Made by a program: the position numbers and the translations under genes. The notes beneath the pieces were generated by a model, which was not told the DNA's origin, did not search any database, and saw nothing but the letters and a program-made list of their open reading frames with translations. Positions 52,961 to 64,000 of a stretch of DNA of 64,000 nucleotides are shown here, in pieces. The stretch is from contig CAWHOW010000034.1 of the NCBI GenBank assembly GCA_963831005.1, forward strand, positions 176,481-240,480. Direction: 5' to 3'. Position 1 is the first letter of the stretch; the number at the start of each line of letters is the position of its first letter. This DNA is from CAWHOW01 sp963831005. GTDB lineage: Bacteria; Bacteroidota; Bacteroidia; Bacteroidales; CG2-30-32-10.

Positions 52961-55900
52961 ATGGAGCATTCTGGCGAACACGCGGACAAACCGCTGCCGC
53001 TCTCCAAAGTGGTTCGCGTCGACGAGGTCTGTCACCGGTTTGACCATGCCATTCACGACGCCATCCAGCAGCGTGGGTCCTGGCCCGGCATCGAAGACTA
53101 CTTGGGTGATACAACCGAACCCTTGCGTTCCCAGTTGCGGAAAGAGTTGTTGGCCGTCGAAATGTCATACCGCCAACAACAGGCCGAAGGCGGCAATCCC
53201 GATTCGCCATCTGAAAGTTCGCCAAGAACATGCCTGTGGCAGCCTGGAGAACCCAAGTCCCGGCAAACCGGCGAGACCTCCACCTCCAAGCGGCCCGAAG
53301 CGGAGAAAGGTACCGTGCATCCCGGTCGCATTGGCAGATACTGGGTCGAGCAGGTCTTGGGCAAAGGGGCATTCGGCACGGTCTATAAAGGTTATGACGA
53401 CGACTTGAAGCGGCACGTTGCCATCAAAGTGCCCAACCGCGAGTTGGTCGATAAGCCGGAAGACATAGAACTCTATCTTGAGGAAGCCCAAGTCGTAGCC
53501 AGCCTTGACCATGCGAACATCGTGCCCGTTCACGACGTAGGGCGAACCGAGGATGGCTGTGCTACGTCGTCTCCAAGTTCATTCAAGGAAGCGACCTGGC
53601 AACGAAAAATCGAGGAGCAGATTCCGCTATCGCACTACGCAAGTCAGCCGAGATCGTTGCCACAATCGCCGAAGCCCTGCACCACGCCCATCGCCAATGG
53701 TAGTACATCGGGACGTGAAGCCCGCCAACATCCTGATTGACTCGCAGGCAAGCCCTATCTTGCGGATTTCGGGCTGGCACTGAAGGAAGAAGACTTTGGC
53801 GAGGGCTCTGTTGTAGCCGGTACGTCTGCCTACATGAGTCCCGAGCAGGCCCGTTGTGAAGGGCCATCTGGTGGATGGCCGGGCAGACATTTTCAGCCTG
53901 GGGGTGGTCTTTTATGAATTGCTGACGGCCAGCCGTCCATTCTGGGTTACAGACCGCGAGAAGATCCTCGAACGCATCAGGCGCTGGAGCCCTGTCCGCC
54001 ACGGCAACTGGACGACTTCGATTCCCAAGGAACTTGGAGCGGATATGCCTGAAGGCCCTGTCCAAACGGGCCAGGACCGCTACACCACCGCTCTCGACAT
54101 GGCGGAAGACCTGCGGCACTTCCTTGCCCAGACAGCTGAAGCGGGAAGCCGGTTGACGCTGCGAAGAAAGTGGAAATCCCGGCGATTGCCCGGAGCCGAC
54201 TCCCCCGCCCGCCGGATTGGATTCGGGCGAACCCCCAGATCGTCCCCAAGGGGTTGCGGTCCTTCGATGCCCAGGACGCCGATTTCTTTCTGGAACTTCT
54301 CCCCGGCCCCGGGACCGGACGGGCTGCCGGAGAGCATCCGTTTCTGGAAATATCGGATCGAAGAAACGAACTGCCGACAAGACTTTTCGAGTGGGCCTGA
54401 TCTACGGGCCATCGGGTTGCGGCAAGTCGTCGCTGGTGAAGGCAGGACTGTTGCCCCGCTTGGCCGAACATGTGATTTCCATCTACGTGGAGGCCACTGC
54501 CGACGACACCGAGGCCCGTCTGCTCCGGGGATTGCGAAAGCAATGTCCCGGTTTGCCGGGGAATCTCGGCCTCGAAGAGAGCATCGCCGCCCTTCGCCGC
54601 GGACGGGGATTCCGGCGGGCAAGAAGGTCCTTGTCGTCATCGACCAGTTCGAGCAATGGCTGCATGCCAAACGAGATCAGAAGGCATCGCCCTTGGTCGA
54701 AGCCCTGCGGCAATGCGACGGCGGGCGGGTGCAGTGCATCGTCATGGTGCGGGACGATTTCTGGATGGCGGTCAGCCGCTTCATGCAGGAGCTGGAGATC
54801 GACTTCGTCGAGGGACAGAACTCGTGCGCTGGTTGACCTCTTCGACATCGACCATGCCAAGAAGGTCCTGGCGGCCTTTGGCAGGGCCTTCGGCAAGCTC
54901 CCCGAGAAGCAGGCCGAGACCGGCAAAGAGCAGACGGCCTTCTTGGACAGGCTGTCGCCGGGCTGGCCCAGGAAGGCAAGGTGGTCTGCGTCCGGCTGGC
55001 ATTGTTTGCGGAGATGATGAAGGGCAAGCCGTGGACCCTGCCACCTTGAAGGCCGTGGGCGGCACGAAAGGCGTCGGCGTCACGTTCCTGGAAGAGACCT
55101 TCAGTGCCGCCACGGCCCCGCCCGAACACCGCTGCACCAAAAAGCGGCCAGGGCTCTTCAAAGCTCTCCTGCCTGAATCCGGCACCGACATCAAGGGCCA
55201 GATGCGATCGCAGCAAGAGTTGCTGGAAAGCTCGGTTACGCCGGCCGTCCCAAGGACTTTGCGGACTTGATGCGAATTCTGGACGGCGAGATTCGCCTGA
55301 TAACGCCGACCGAGCCGGAAGGCAAGGAGGACGACTGCGACCGGCGGAAGGCTGCCGCGGAGGCAAATATTACCAACTGACCCACGATTATCTGGTTCAC
55401 TCGCTGCGGGACTGGCTGACGCGCAAGCAGAAGGAAACAAGGCGGGGGCGGGCGGAATTGCTGCTGGCCGATCGTGCGTCGGTCTGGAACGCCAGGCCGG
55501 AGAATCGGCAACTGCCCTCGGTCTTGCAGTGGGCCGGCATTCGCCTCTTGACGAGGAAGAAGAATTGGACGGAGCCGCAGCAGGAAGATGATGCGCTCGA
55601 GCGGCACGATACCACGGGTTGTGCTGGGCGGCGGGCCTGGCGCTGGCGGCCACGTTGGGAATCACCCTCCACCAATACGTGGCCGCAAACACCCGGCGGC
55701 GCGGCCGAATTGCTGGTCAACGCCCTGCTGACGGCACCCGCGGATGCGGTTCCCTATGCGTATCGAGAACCTGGAGCCGCTGGCGGAACACTGCCGTTCG
55801 ATTCTGCGAGCGACAATATGGAGGACGGCCGGTTGCCGCCCTCGCAACGACTCCATGTGGCCCTCGCCCTGGCCGCGCTTGGCCAAGTGGAAGGGGACTT

Positions 55901-57158
55901 CCTCGTCGAGAGCATCGCTTCTGCCAGGCCCGACGAATGTGGGAACCTGATAGCCGCGCTGCGCCTGGAGCAGGAAGCGGCCGTGCAGGGCCTGCGCCGG
56001 CAGGCGGAAAAGGCAGGAAAGAGCAAGAGACTGGTCCGCAAAGGCCCGGCTCGCCATAGTCGCTCTGTACCTGGGCGAGTCGGCCTTGCGCGCGACATGC
56101 TCCGGGTGGAACAAAGGCCCGATCCGGTCGAGCGCACCGTGTTCATCAAGACCTTCCCGACCTGGCACGGCGATGGTTTTGATCTCCTGCCCGCGCTCGA
56201 GGCCGCCGATGACTCCGCGTTTCGATCGGGAATGTGTTGCGCGATGGCTGCCGTATCGCCCGAGGCCTCGGCCCGGAGGAGAAGAAGGCTTGCGAACTGG
56301 CCCTGCGTGACTGGTATCGGAGCAAATCGGACGCGTGTACCCATAGCGCCGCCGGATTCGCACTGGGGCAGTGGAAGCTCGCCTTGCCCACGATCACACC
56401 CACGACGCGACCGCAGGCGGGCGCCTGACTGGTACGTCAACTCGATAGGCATGACGATGGTGTTGATCCCAGCCGGGGAGTTCTTGATGGGTTCGCCGGA
56501 TTCGGACAAGGACGCCACCCCACGCGAGATGCCGCAACACCAGGTGCGGATCACGAAGCCGTTTTGGCTGGGCATGTACCAGGTCACGGCGGGGCAGTTC
56601 CGCAAGTTTGTCGAGGAGAGCAAGTATAATGCGGGCAAGGCTTGGCAAGAGCGCGTTTCCATGCAGACCGACGATTGCCCGGTGGTCAGCGTGAGTTGGG
56701 ACGATGCCAAGGCGTTCTGCGAGTGGCTCACTAGGAAGGAAGGCAAGAAGTACCGATTGCCCACGGAGGCGGAGTGGGAGTACGCCTGTCGGGCGGGCAC
56801 ACAGACCGGATGGAGCTTTGGCGACAACCAGAGCGACCTGGGCGACAACGCGTGGTTCCGGTGAACTCAAACGATCAGACGCACGCCGTGGGGCAGAAGC
56901 GACCGAACGCATGGGGCTTGTCCGACATGCACGGGAACGCTTGGCAGTGGTGTGAAGACTGGTCTGATACGGGTACTAGCGCATTCGCCCACGGACGATC
57001 CGACGGGGCCGACAACAGGTTCGGTCCACGTGGGGCGCGGCGGCAGCTGGTCCGGCAACGCTGGGAGCTGCCGGTCGGCGCACCGCGATGACTTCGATCC
57101 CCGCGTCCGCGGTTACATTTTGGGTTTCCGCGTCTGCCAAACTTCGGCGGACAAATAA
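52961..57158 (+). pseudogene. Ser/Thr kinase - STAND NTPase - FGE-sulfatase fusion, frameshifted
   Basis: Domain order by stitching frames: an N-terminal helical leader (to 53320); a Hanks-type kinase with LGKGAFGTVYKGYD, VAIKVPN, VVHRDVKPANIL, ADFGLAL and GTSAYMSPEQARCEG; a STAND NTPase with YGPSGCGKSSLVKAGLLPRL (Walker A) and KVLVVIDQFEQWL (Walker B); a hinge with YYQLTHDYLVHSLRDWL, typical of nSTAND1; one TM helix (VVLGGGLALAATLGITLHQY); a helical repeat region; and an FGE-sulfatase domain (GMTMVLIPAGEFLMGSPDSD, YRLPTEAEWEYACRAG, GRGGSWSGNAGSCRSAHRDD, GFRVC) to the stop at 57158. About 1,390 residues with many shifts. Such kinase/STAND/FGE proteins are common planctomycete sensors; some nSTAND proteins act in defence. 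Confidence 0.83.
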
Positions 57159-57318
57159 GACGGAGCGGATCAGCAGCAAAGGTCCGCTTGTGGGCTAGCG
57201 GGAAAGACGAATGACGACGACCGTCAATGCTGCGGCGAAGAAATAGGTGGTACGCCGATACACCGTTTCTTACCCGTTTGACATCACGCCGCTGGAACGA
57301 TGCCGATCCGGCTGTCGC
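57159..57318. other. Short non-coding gap
   Basis: Between convergent genes; no hairpin with a T tail is obvious. Confidence 0.4.
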
Positions 57319-58039
57319 TCAGGTCGAAGCCCCGCAGTGGATGTAAATGCCAGGATCCTCGCGCCACTCCTCAGCATACATCGGATTGATGTTTGCGATG
57401 GCCAGACGGCTGACTCGCTTTCTCCAGCAGGCCGTTTGTCCATTTGAAATGATGTAGCGTAATCGCCTGCAACAGGCACCGCATCATAATAGGCATTGAA
57501 GGTATCGTGGTGGCCGCTATTGAGATCAACGCGGCCGCGGCAAAGCATGATCTGTTGATCCGAGGCGTGCAAAAAAGGTTCCGCGTAATCCGGCAGCAGA
57601 TCGGATACTGCAAAAAAATGTCGGGCTCCGGGCGCACTGCCGGCAGATGGCCGTTGGCGGCCAGGCGATCGAGGAAATAGCCTCGCAGTGCCCATAGGTT
57701 CGCTCATCCATGATGCGGACGATCTCTTTTAGCGGCGCGGGGTATTCCTGGAACTCATCAATGTCGCAATAGATGATGTAGTCATCGGGGCCGGCGTCAA
57801 AGAAGTTCACCAGGGGTTTTTTCCATGGCGTGTTTCTCCGTGCAGTCGAAATGACCGCACCGAAAGGGGAAAACAAAAGCTGGATAACCCGACGTGAAAT
57901 GAAGTACATCATCGTAGATTCGCTCGTGCGCTGCCAAAAGAATAGCTTCGACACCCAGAGCGGCATAATGCTTGATGAAGTGGGGAACCAGTTCAATCCC
58001 GTCGTAAATGACCGTCGACAAGGTAATCATTGGCTGCAC
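57319..58039 (-). pseudogene. Glycosyltransferase family 92/GT2-like protein, frameshifted
   Basis: The start reads MQPMITLSTVIYDGIELVPH-FIKHYAALGVEAILLAA and continues AFVFPFRCGHFDCTEKHAME. After a shift it goes on VNFFDAGPDDYIIYCDIDEF (the DxD metal motif), then QQIMLCRGRVDLNSGHHDTF and finally INPMYAEEWREDPGIYIHCG. This is the pattern of Glyco_transf_92-type enzymes (about 240 residues, cytoplasmic GT-A fold). It lies 16 bp after the next glycosyltransferase on the same strand. Confidence 0.7.
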
Positions 58040-58055
58040 ATGCTGGAGTAATGGT

Positions 58056-59936
58056 TCAATGTTCCATAAATGCCACCGGTGTCAGGCCGACAAGTAACCC
58101 GAAATCCGTCGAGCCTGTCGGATCGAGGCCCCAGTTATCACAAAACAACTGATGGTAATTGGCCGCCGCCACACCGCAACTGCTGAAAACGCGGATCAAC
58201 CGCATCGCCCGGCGTATAGTGATCGACGGCTGACTCGGGTGTGTAGTAAACCCTTGCTCCACGCTCCTTGAGCCCAGAAAATGGTCCAGGTGTTCACAGA
58301 CCTTGATCCGGTCATCGCAGGGACCAAGGAGGTAAGCGTCGCGCCGGGCTGCATAGAAATTATGGATCACGTCGGATCTACGGCAGATGACGCCGCTCAG
58401 CTCGGTCATGTCGTTATTGTCAACGGGCCGAAGAACCAGCCTCCGCCGCGGCCAAGAACCGACGAACCCCACATTCGCCGCATATTGCACCATCGGGGGG
58501 AGGTGGGGCGGAACGCACGCGCGTATCCAACTGTTGGAAGGATTGGTATAGTGTTCCAGCCCGCCGACAAAGTCGGCCCGGCCGGCGCGGAGCGGGCGCA
58601 GCAATTTTTCCAGGTTCGTCCGCTGCGTGAACTCAAAATCCTCTTCGCAGACGATCACGTACGGCGTCCGGGCGGCAGTCACCGCGGCGTTACGCGTAGC
58701 GCTGATGCCAGAATCGAATGGCAGCATTACGGGCCGAACGCCATGGCGGATGACGATGTCGCGGAACTCGACAAACTCCTGTTTGCCCCAATCCTCGGGT
58801 CGGAATGAATTATCGGCCACGACGATCTCAATATTCGCGTAGAAGCGGCGAATTGAACGCAACAGGATCTGCAGGCGATCAAAGCGAATGAGCACCGTCA
58901 CGCAAACCGTGGCGTCGGAAAAATCCGTAGCATCGCGGAAGGTGGGATGGGCAACCGGCGCCGATCCGCCATTTTCGTGTCGGGTGCCCTGCGGCGCGAT
59001 TCCGGCCGTTGAGCGACTCTCGGGTCGATAGAGGCCGCCTTCCGCATGAAATCCGACGGCGACCGTTCGCCCGTCGTGCTGGTGGTCCATCGTAGAAATA
59101 CCGTCGCCGGTATGCATGCAGAGGCTGGGGAGATGGAAGTAGCAGCGTCGCCCCAAGGCCGCAAAGACAACGGTCGCGAGAATGTCGGCGTGCGCCGTGG
59201 GCAAATCAGATTGCGGCTCCGTGTGCGCGAGCAGTTCGGTAAGCGAGTCGCGAGTGAAGCAAAATGCCAGCGCTCCCCAGCCACCATCTCGGAGATCGAC
59301 GGCTTGCCAACCCGGTCTGGCGGCGTGCTGCCGTACGTTCCACCTGGGAGTGTAAAGCGATGCAAGGCCCCAGTCTTCGTGTGGAAGGGTATTGATGGCG
59401 TACTGCAAGCCGCGCGCGCGTCGGCAGAAAGTTGGATATCGTCTTCGCAGATCATCAAGAAAGGTGTGGTTGTGTTCCCCAGTAGCCGCTGCGCCGCCTG
59501 CCGCCAATTCCGCCATGCTCCCAGTCGCGTCGGATTAACGTGGATCTTGACATCGGGCTGGGGCGAGGTCAATGCCCGGTTCCGCGAAAACGTCGATCGC
59601 TTGCGAGAATCCGCCACGGCGCATTGCGGCGAGGCTGGCGTCCACGGTGCGCACGGATCGCGGCGCCGTGATCATGGCGATTGCCAGTATCGCCGGGCGC
59701 AAGATCACTTCCCGAGGGCACACCGCCGTCGAAAACCGATCGCCGATGCCAGGCTGTCTCGACGGCCCAAGGCCGGGCTGAACCGGGCTGCACGGACGAT
59801 CCGCGTATGGGCAGGCAAGGCAATCTTCAGCCGTGACCGAGCCGTGGAGTACAACCAGCCTCGGCGAACAGCAGGCCCATTGTCCGCGGCGGATTTCATC
59901 GCCGCGATGCCGGCACTCAGGCAATTCGCGCTGCAT
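58056..59936 (-). pseudogene. Two-domain glycosyltransferase with Cys-rich N-terminus, frameshifted
   Basis: A possible start at 59936 leads into MQRELPECRHRGDEIRRGQW and CLACPYADRPC, a small Cys-rich segment that precedes glycosyltransferases in other planctomycetes. A first GT-like domain follows (AMITAPRSVRTVDASLAAMR; TTTPFLMICEDDIQLSADAR, with an EDD metal motif; FHLPSLCMHTGDG). The second GT-A domain reads VCVTVLIRFDRLQILLRSIR, FYANIEIVVADNSFRPEDW, SGISATRNAAVTAARTPYVI and VCEEDFEF. About 620 residues. It probably glycosylates a surface polymer; the acceptor is unknown. Confidence 0.65.
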
Positions 59937-60069
59937 GCTCAGGTAGGCTCCACCACGATCGTGAGGTGCGCAGAACCCGCATCCTCGTACATGGAATGTG
60001 CAAGGACAAATACGTTCGGGTCCCCGAAAGAGCCAGCGATCGCAACGAAAGGTCATCGGCGTGCAGACT

Positions 60070-60740
60070 TCACACGGTCCCGAGAGTCTGCTGGACCAGT
60101 TCCGCATTCGATCCGCAGCAAGACTGCGTTACCCGCAATGTCCAGCGGCCGATGAAGTCCGGAAGATTGATGTCACGCCAAACTGCAGTTGCAAGCGTTG
60201 ATGCGTCCAAATCGTAAGCGAGATAGATGCTGCTCGGTTGCAGTAACCCTCCGAGCGTCAAGCCTCCTGCCCGAGATGTGACGTCGGACATCTCTTCTTG
60301 CAGCCGCATGCGGTAGTAACGTGGCATCACACGGACAAACATCGATTCCGTGGGTGGCAGAGTGGCCCGGGGGACAAGAATAGCTGTTGTTCACGGCAAT
60401 AAAGTATGTCGAGGCCGTACACAACGATGTCGCGCCGCTGCCGCCGACCGTAACGTTAGCGGTGACCAGCAATTCATAGGTAATTCCGGCAGTGAGCGGC
60501 CCGAGATTGGAGATGTTCCAAAGCGTAGGGGAGATCACATTTCCGGACACACTTAATCGGAGTACCGACAATTTGCCCTTGAACCGAGACGAAGGTCACA
60601 CTCGGGTTGCCGGTTCCACCGCTGGCGGTGAAACAATTCCCACTATCAATCGTCACGCATAGTGGATTACTGGCAGTCGCAGCAGCCGGTTTAGTGAAGG
60701 TAATGCAGTTAGCGATTGAGGAGTTCGGATGTTCGTTCAT
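60070..60740 (-). pseudogene. Ig-like-fold hypothetical protein, frameshifted
   Basis: The start (MNEHPNSSIANCITFTKPAA) is followed by a strand-rich, Thr/Gly-rich segment CVTIDSGNCFTASGGTGNPS, NISNLGPLTAGITYELLVTA and CTASTYFIAVNNSY. After another shift the tail is MPRYYRMRLQEEMSDVTSRA ... VTQSCCGSNAELVQQTLGTV. No signal peptide is visible. It looks like a structural, tail-fibre-like or surface protein, and lies upstream of the two glycosyltransferases on the same strand, so it might be their substrate. Confidence 0.45.
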
Positions 60741-61185
60741 GATTGGCTCCAAGTCAGCATGAGGTTACTCTGGGGGTGCCTCGACGGCGGGGGGCACAGA
60801 TACAATTATTGCAACAGTACGACAGAGGGCAAGTCGTTCGGTTCACTGGCGGAGAACTGCTGTGCGAAGGACGTCCATGGCTGAGTGCGATTACCGAGGC
60901 CCTGAAACCGCGTCGTTGCCGGGCCTATCGGCATGATGCACCACGGTGGATGGGCGTCCGAACACAAAGACTGGTTATCCCAAATTCCGACGAGAAATGG
61001 CCGCACCCTACTTGTACCACAGCGGGCCGCAGCGCCGTAGAATGAGAGGCGGCTCGACGCCGGGCGATCCGAGGTAGGGCGGCGTTGGGCATCTGCGAGT
61101 TCGTCAACATCAAGACATGTGATTGATCCAGGAAAGGCCGGAACTCCACCATATAGCGTCGGCACGTTTAGGCTGAAGGAAAAGC
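60741..61185. other. Unassigned stretch
   Basis: A minus-strand frame (60806-61165) has some protein-like segments (SRVRPFLVGIWDNQSLCSDA) but nothing I recognise. It is divergent from the hydrolase that starts at 61186. Confidence 0.35.
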
Positions 61186-62045
61186 ATGAGAACTAGATCC
61201 CATTCCATGACGCTCGCGCTGGGCACGCTAGGAATTCTCCCGCTGATCGCTTCCGGCGGTCCACCTGCCGTTTCCAAGGGCGATTCTCCGCCGACGATTC
61301 TCGCCGGTGAAAGAGCTTGGCGGACCAGCTTCCCTGCACTTTGGATTTCTTCGACGTCGACGGCTGTCCCGCGTTCCTGATTCGGCCGAAAGACAAAACG
61401 ACGGCCGGGCCAATACCCTGGGTCTGGTATGCCCCGGTCATCGGCCATCCCCCCCCGACCATGCCTGGCTGCTCCGCCGATGGCTGGAGAAGGGGATCGG
61501 GATGGCCGGTGTGGATGTGGGTGAGTCGCACGGCAGTCCGCAGGGTCGGCTCATCTACACGGAACTATGGGAGACGCTTACCGCGCGCTACGGCATGTCA
61601 GAGAAGCCCTGCCTCTTGCCCCAGAGCCGCGGCGGGCTAATGCTCTACAACTGGGCCGTCGAAAATCCCGGGCGAGTGTCGTGCATCGCAGGCATTTACA
61701 CCGTGTGCGACCTGCGGAGTTACCCGGGGATCCAACAAGCAAGCGGCGCCTATGGCCTTAGTGGCCGAATTGGAGGCCCACCTTGTCGAGCACAACCCCA
61801 TCGACCGGCTATCGTCGCTGGCCAAGGCCGGTGTGCCGATCCTGCACATCCATGGCGATGCCGACACGGTAGTCTCTTTGGAGAAGAACTCCGGCGAGCT
61901 TGCCCGTCGCTATCGGGCATTGGGGGGCAAGGTGGGGCTGATCGTCGTCCCGGGCAAGGGCCACCAGGTTTGCGATGAGTTCTTCCATTGCCGGGAACTT
62001 GCGGATTTTGTGATCGCACACGCTGGTGCCAGCGGCGATCAAGCA
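61186..62045 (+). pseudogene. Secreted alpha/beta hydrolase, frameshifted
   Basis: The N-terminus MRTRSHSMTLALGTLGILPL is a signal peptide. After a shift near 61310 come CTLDFFDVDGCPAFLIRPKD and IPWVWYAPVIGHPPP. Next is GMAGVDVGESHGSPQGRLIY, with the nucleophile elbow QSRGGLMLYNWA (S-x-G-G type) near 61630. After a shift near 61750 follow LHIHGDADTVVSLEKNS (Asp) and VPGKGHQVCDEFF (His), completing the catalytic triad. It resembles peptidase S9-type esterases of planctomycetes, about 280 residues. It directly precedes the glycoside hydrolase, so a role in carbohydrate breakdown is likely. Confidence 0.72.
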
Positions 62046-62056
62046 CAGGTTCGGAC

Positions 62057-64000
62057 ATGGCGATGCTTGAGCGAGAGTTCCGCGAGCTGCCGATGCAGTC
62101 GCGGCGACTCCTCGGGCCGCTGTTTTGGCTGCACGGCGACGAGAGCCCCAAACGGCTGGAGGAGTACGTCGAAAAGGTGGCAGAGGCGGGCAACGGCTCC
62201 TTCACGGCTGAGTCGCGGCCGCATTCCGACTGGCTGGGCGAGGGCTGGTTTCGCGACCTGGCGATCTGTCTGCGGTCCGCCAGGCGGCATGATCTGAAGA
62301 TGTGGATCTTCGACGAAAAATGGTGGCCCAGCCAGAGCGTGGGCGGCAAGGTCCCCGTGCGTATGCGGCCAAGCGTCTTGATGCGTCGGCCGAAGACGTC
62401 CGAGGCCCCCGCCTCTTCGAGGCCCGGGGACACGGCGGCCCAAGCTACATCGCCACGGTGGCGGGACGCGTGCTGCCCGACGGCAAATCGATCGCGCGAC
62501 CCTTGTCGACCTGGCCCCGAATGTTCGCGACGGAAGGCTTTCCTGGCAAGTCCCTGCCGGCAACTGGAAAGTGCTGAGGTTCGCCTACACCTTGGCTCCG
62601 CCGCTGCGGCAAGGAGGGGGTCTCAGCTTGGACGGCGCGAGCCGCGATTCCGTGGACTGGTTCCTCCGCACCGTGTACCAACCGCATTACGAGCGATTCG
62701 AACGATTTCGGAGCAACGATCGCCGGTTTCTTTTACGACGAGCCCGAGACCGCGGGCGATTGGGGTAGCGAGCTGGAGGCCGTGCTGACCCAACGCAAAG
62801 TCGACTGGAAGAAGGCCTATGTGGCTTACAAGTATCGGCTGTCGGGCGATGACGACCTTGCCGCCCGGTTCCAGTACCGCGACGCTCTGGCGGAGGCCTG
62901 GGGCCGCACGATGTACGGCGGAATGACCCGCTGGTGCCATGCGCACGAGTCCTTTCCGAGGCCACTTTATCGAGCACGACTTCCATTACGCCGATCCGGA
63001 CTACTGTGCGGGCGACATGATGCGGCTGCAGTCGTACAGCGACATGGGTGGAATCGACATGGTTTGGGGCCGCATGCGGCCGGGGCTCCGCCGACGCAAC
63101 CTCTACCAGTTGCCCAAGCTGGCCAGCTCGATCGCCCACACGGCGGCACCTCCCCGACGACGTTGCCATGTGCGAGATTTTCGGCGCTACGGACAGGACG
63201 TCACGTATCTGCAGATGAAATGGGTGACCGACCAGATGGAGGTGCCGGAGTGAACAGTTTCACCCCGCACTCGTTCAACCCGCGGGCCCCGTACGACGAC
63301 GATTGCCCACCCTATTTTTACAACGGCGGGTTCGAGCCGCGATTCCCGCTGTACCGCGTGTACGCGGACTACGTGAGCCGCCTGGGCGTGATGCTCAGCG
63401 GGGGCCGACATGCCTGTCCCGTGGCCTTGCTCTTCAGCGGCAACCTGGGGCAGGTCGGCAAGATGGAACGCCGGAAGACATGACCACGGCGCGTAGAAAG
63501 ATGCGCAAATGGACTGCGACTGGCTGCCGATGCACGTTTTCGAGGACCGGACGACGCTTGACGGCCGGGAGGTGAAACTCTATGGGGAGCGTTACCGGGT
63601 CGTGGTCGTTCCGCCGGTGGAAGCCATCCCGTACGGCACATTGGCCAAAGTGAAACAGTTCTACGACCAGGGCGGCATCGTGGTCGGCTACGGCTTTTGC
63701 CCACGAGGTCGGCGACGATCGGAAGCAGTCGCGTCACAACATTTCCGCGCTGTGCAAGGCGATTTGGGGCGAAACCGCGGCCGCATCGTCCGCGGCGTGC
63801 AAGAACAATCCCGCAGGGGGCCGGTCGTACCTCTTGCCGTTGCGCGTGACTTCACGTGAACTCGCGGGGGTGCTCAGCGCCGTGTTGCCGCCGGCCGTCG
63901 AGGTGCTCCGCGGTGAAACCGCTAGCGGTTTGCACGTTCTCCATCGCGTCAAAGCGGGCCGCGATGTGTTCCTGATTTGCAACCAGAACCACCAGGGGCC
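62057..64000 (+). pseudogene. GH106-like glycoside hydrolase, 3' partial and frameshifted
   Basis: From ATG 62057 the pieces read LEREFRELPMQSRRLLGPLF, DLKMWIFDEKWWPSQSVGGK, GFFYDEPETAGDWGSELEAV (acidic active-site-like residues), YGGMTRWCHAHE, SDMGGIDMVWGRM, GQDVTYLQMKWVTDQMEV, VNSFTPHSFNPRAPYDDDCP and FEPRFPLYRVYADYVSRLGV. The order and motifs agree with bacterial GH106 (alpha-L-rhamnosidase) relatives. Shifts occur near 62360, 62570, 62720, 62955, 63150, 63250, 63480 and 63700. The gene runs off the window. It may release rhamnose or another deoxysugar from plant or algal polysaccharide. Confidence 0.65.

Overview
The window is two unrelated pieces of DNA joined at about position 40,551. 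Positions 1-40,550 are AT-rich and look like a Bacteroidota genome: many genes are preceded by the Bacteroidota -7 box TAnnTTTG, secreted proteins end in the C-terminal sorting domain of the type IX secretion system (T9SS), and there is a DUF5686/CarboxypepD_reg protein plus several small outer-membrane barrel proteins. Positions from about 40,556 to the end are GC-rich and look like a planctomycete: NPCBM and squalene-cyclase-repeat proteins, a kinase/STAND/FGE-sulfatase protein, and a GH106-like hydrolase. Almost every gene there is broken by several frameshifts. At the join a Bacteroidota lipoprotein gene loses its start codon and a planctomycete ABC ATPase loses its N-terminus. The simplest reading is a chimeric metagenomic contig whose right part was sequenced at low accuracy, not horizontal transfer.

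Left part: MBL hydrolase, split heptosyltransferase-like GT9, TatD, dCMP deaminase with a P-loop kinase-like partner, manA, lipB (to 6 kb); a lipoprotein, lysS and a frameshifted T9SS protein (7-10.5 kb); a repeat-rich stretch with palindrome array A and a decayed gene (10.5-11.4 kb); queA, pssA-purS, a candidate pseudoknot RNA, lptB and the DUF5686 protein (12.7-19.4 kb); a divergent pair of TPR proteins, a B12-binding radical SAM protein with a GT2 glycosyltransferase, and recQ (19.5-27.6 kb); an accessory stretch with a T9SS gene disrupted by a MITE, palindrome array B and small barrel proteins (28-33.5 kb); then an M28 peptidase, dxs, ahcY, a second TMTC-like TPR protein and a truncated Rieske-like lipoprotein.

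The most unusual left-side feature is a pair of arrays of short palindromes spaced at exactly 21 bp, or two helical turns. ACTATAGT occurs four times plus a degenerate copy at 10,826-10,917. AGTCnnGACT-type palindromes occur eleven times at 30,559-30,778. The cores differ but the spacing is the same, which suggests a dimeric protein loading along one face of the DNA. I do not recognise this as a standard feature.

Right part: ABC transporter ATPase, a VapBC-like toxin-antitoxin pair, pgi, an archaeal-type phosphoglycerate mutase, a five-step minus-strand gene run (52.3 to 45.5 kb) of large planctomycete proteins, a 4.2-kb Ser/Thr kinase-STAND NTPase-FGE gene, a glycosyltransferase cluster, an alpha/beta hydrolase and a partial glycoside hydrolase running off the end. 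Coordinates of right-side genes are approximate because reading frames had to be stitched across indels. No rRNA, tRNA or CRISPR was recognised.
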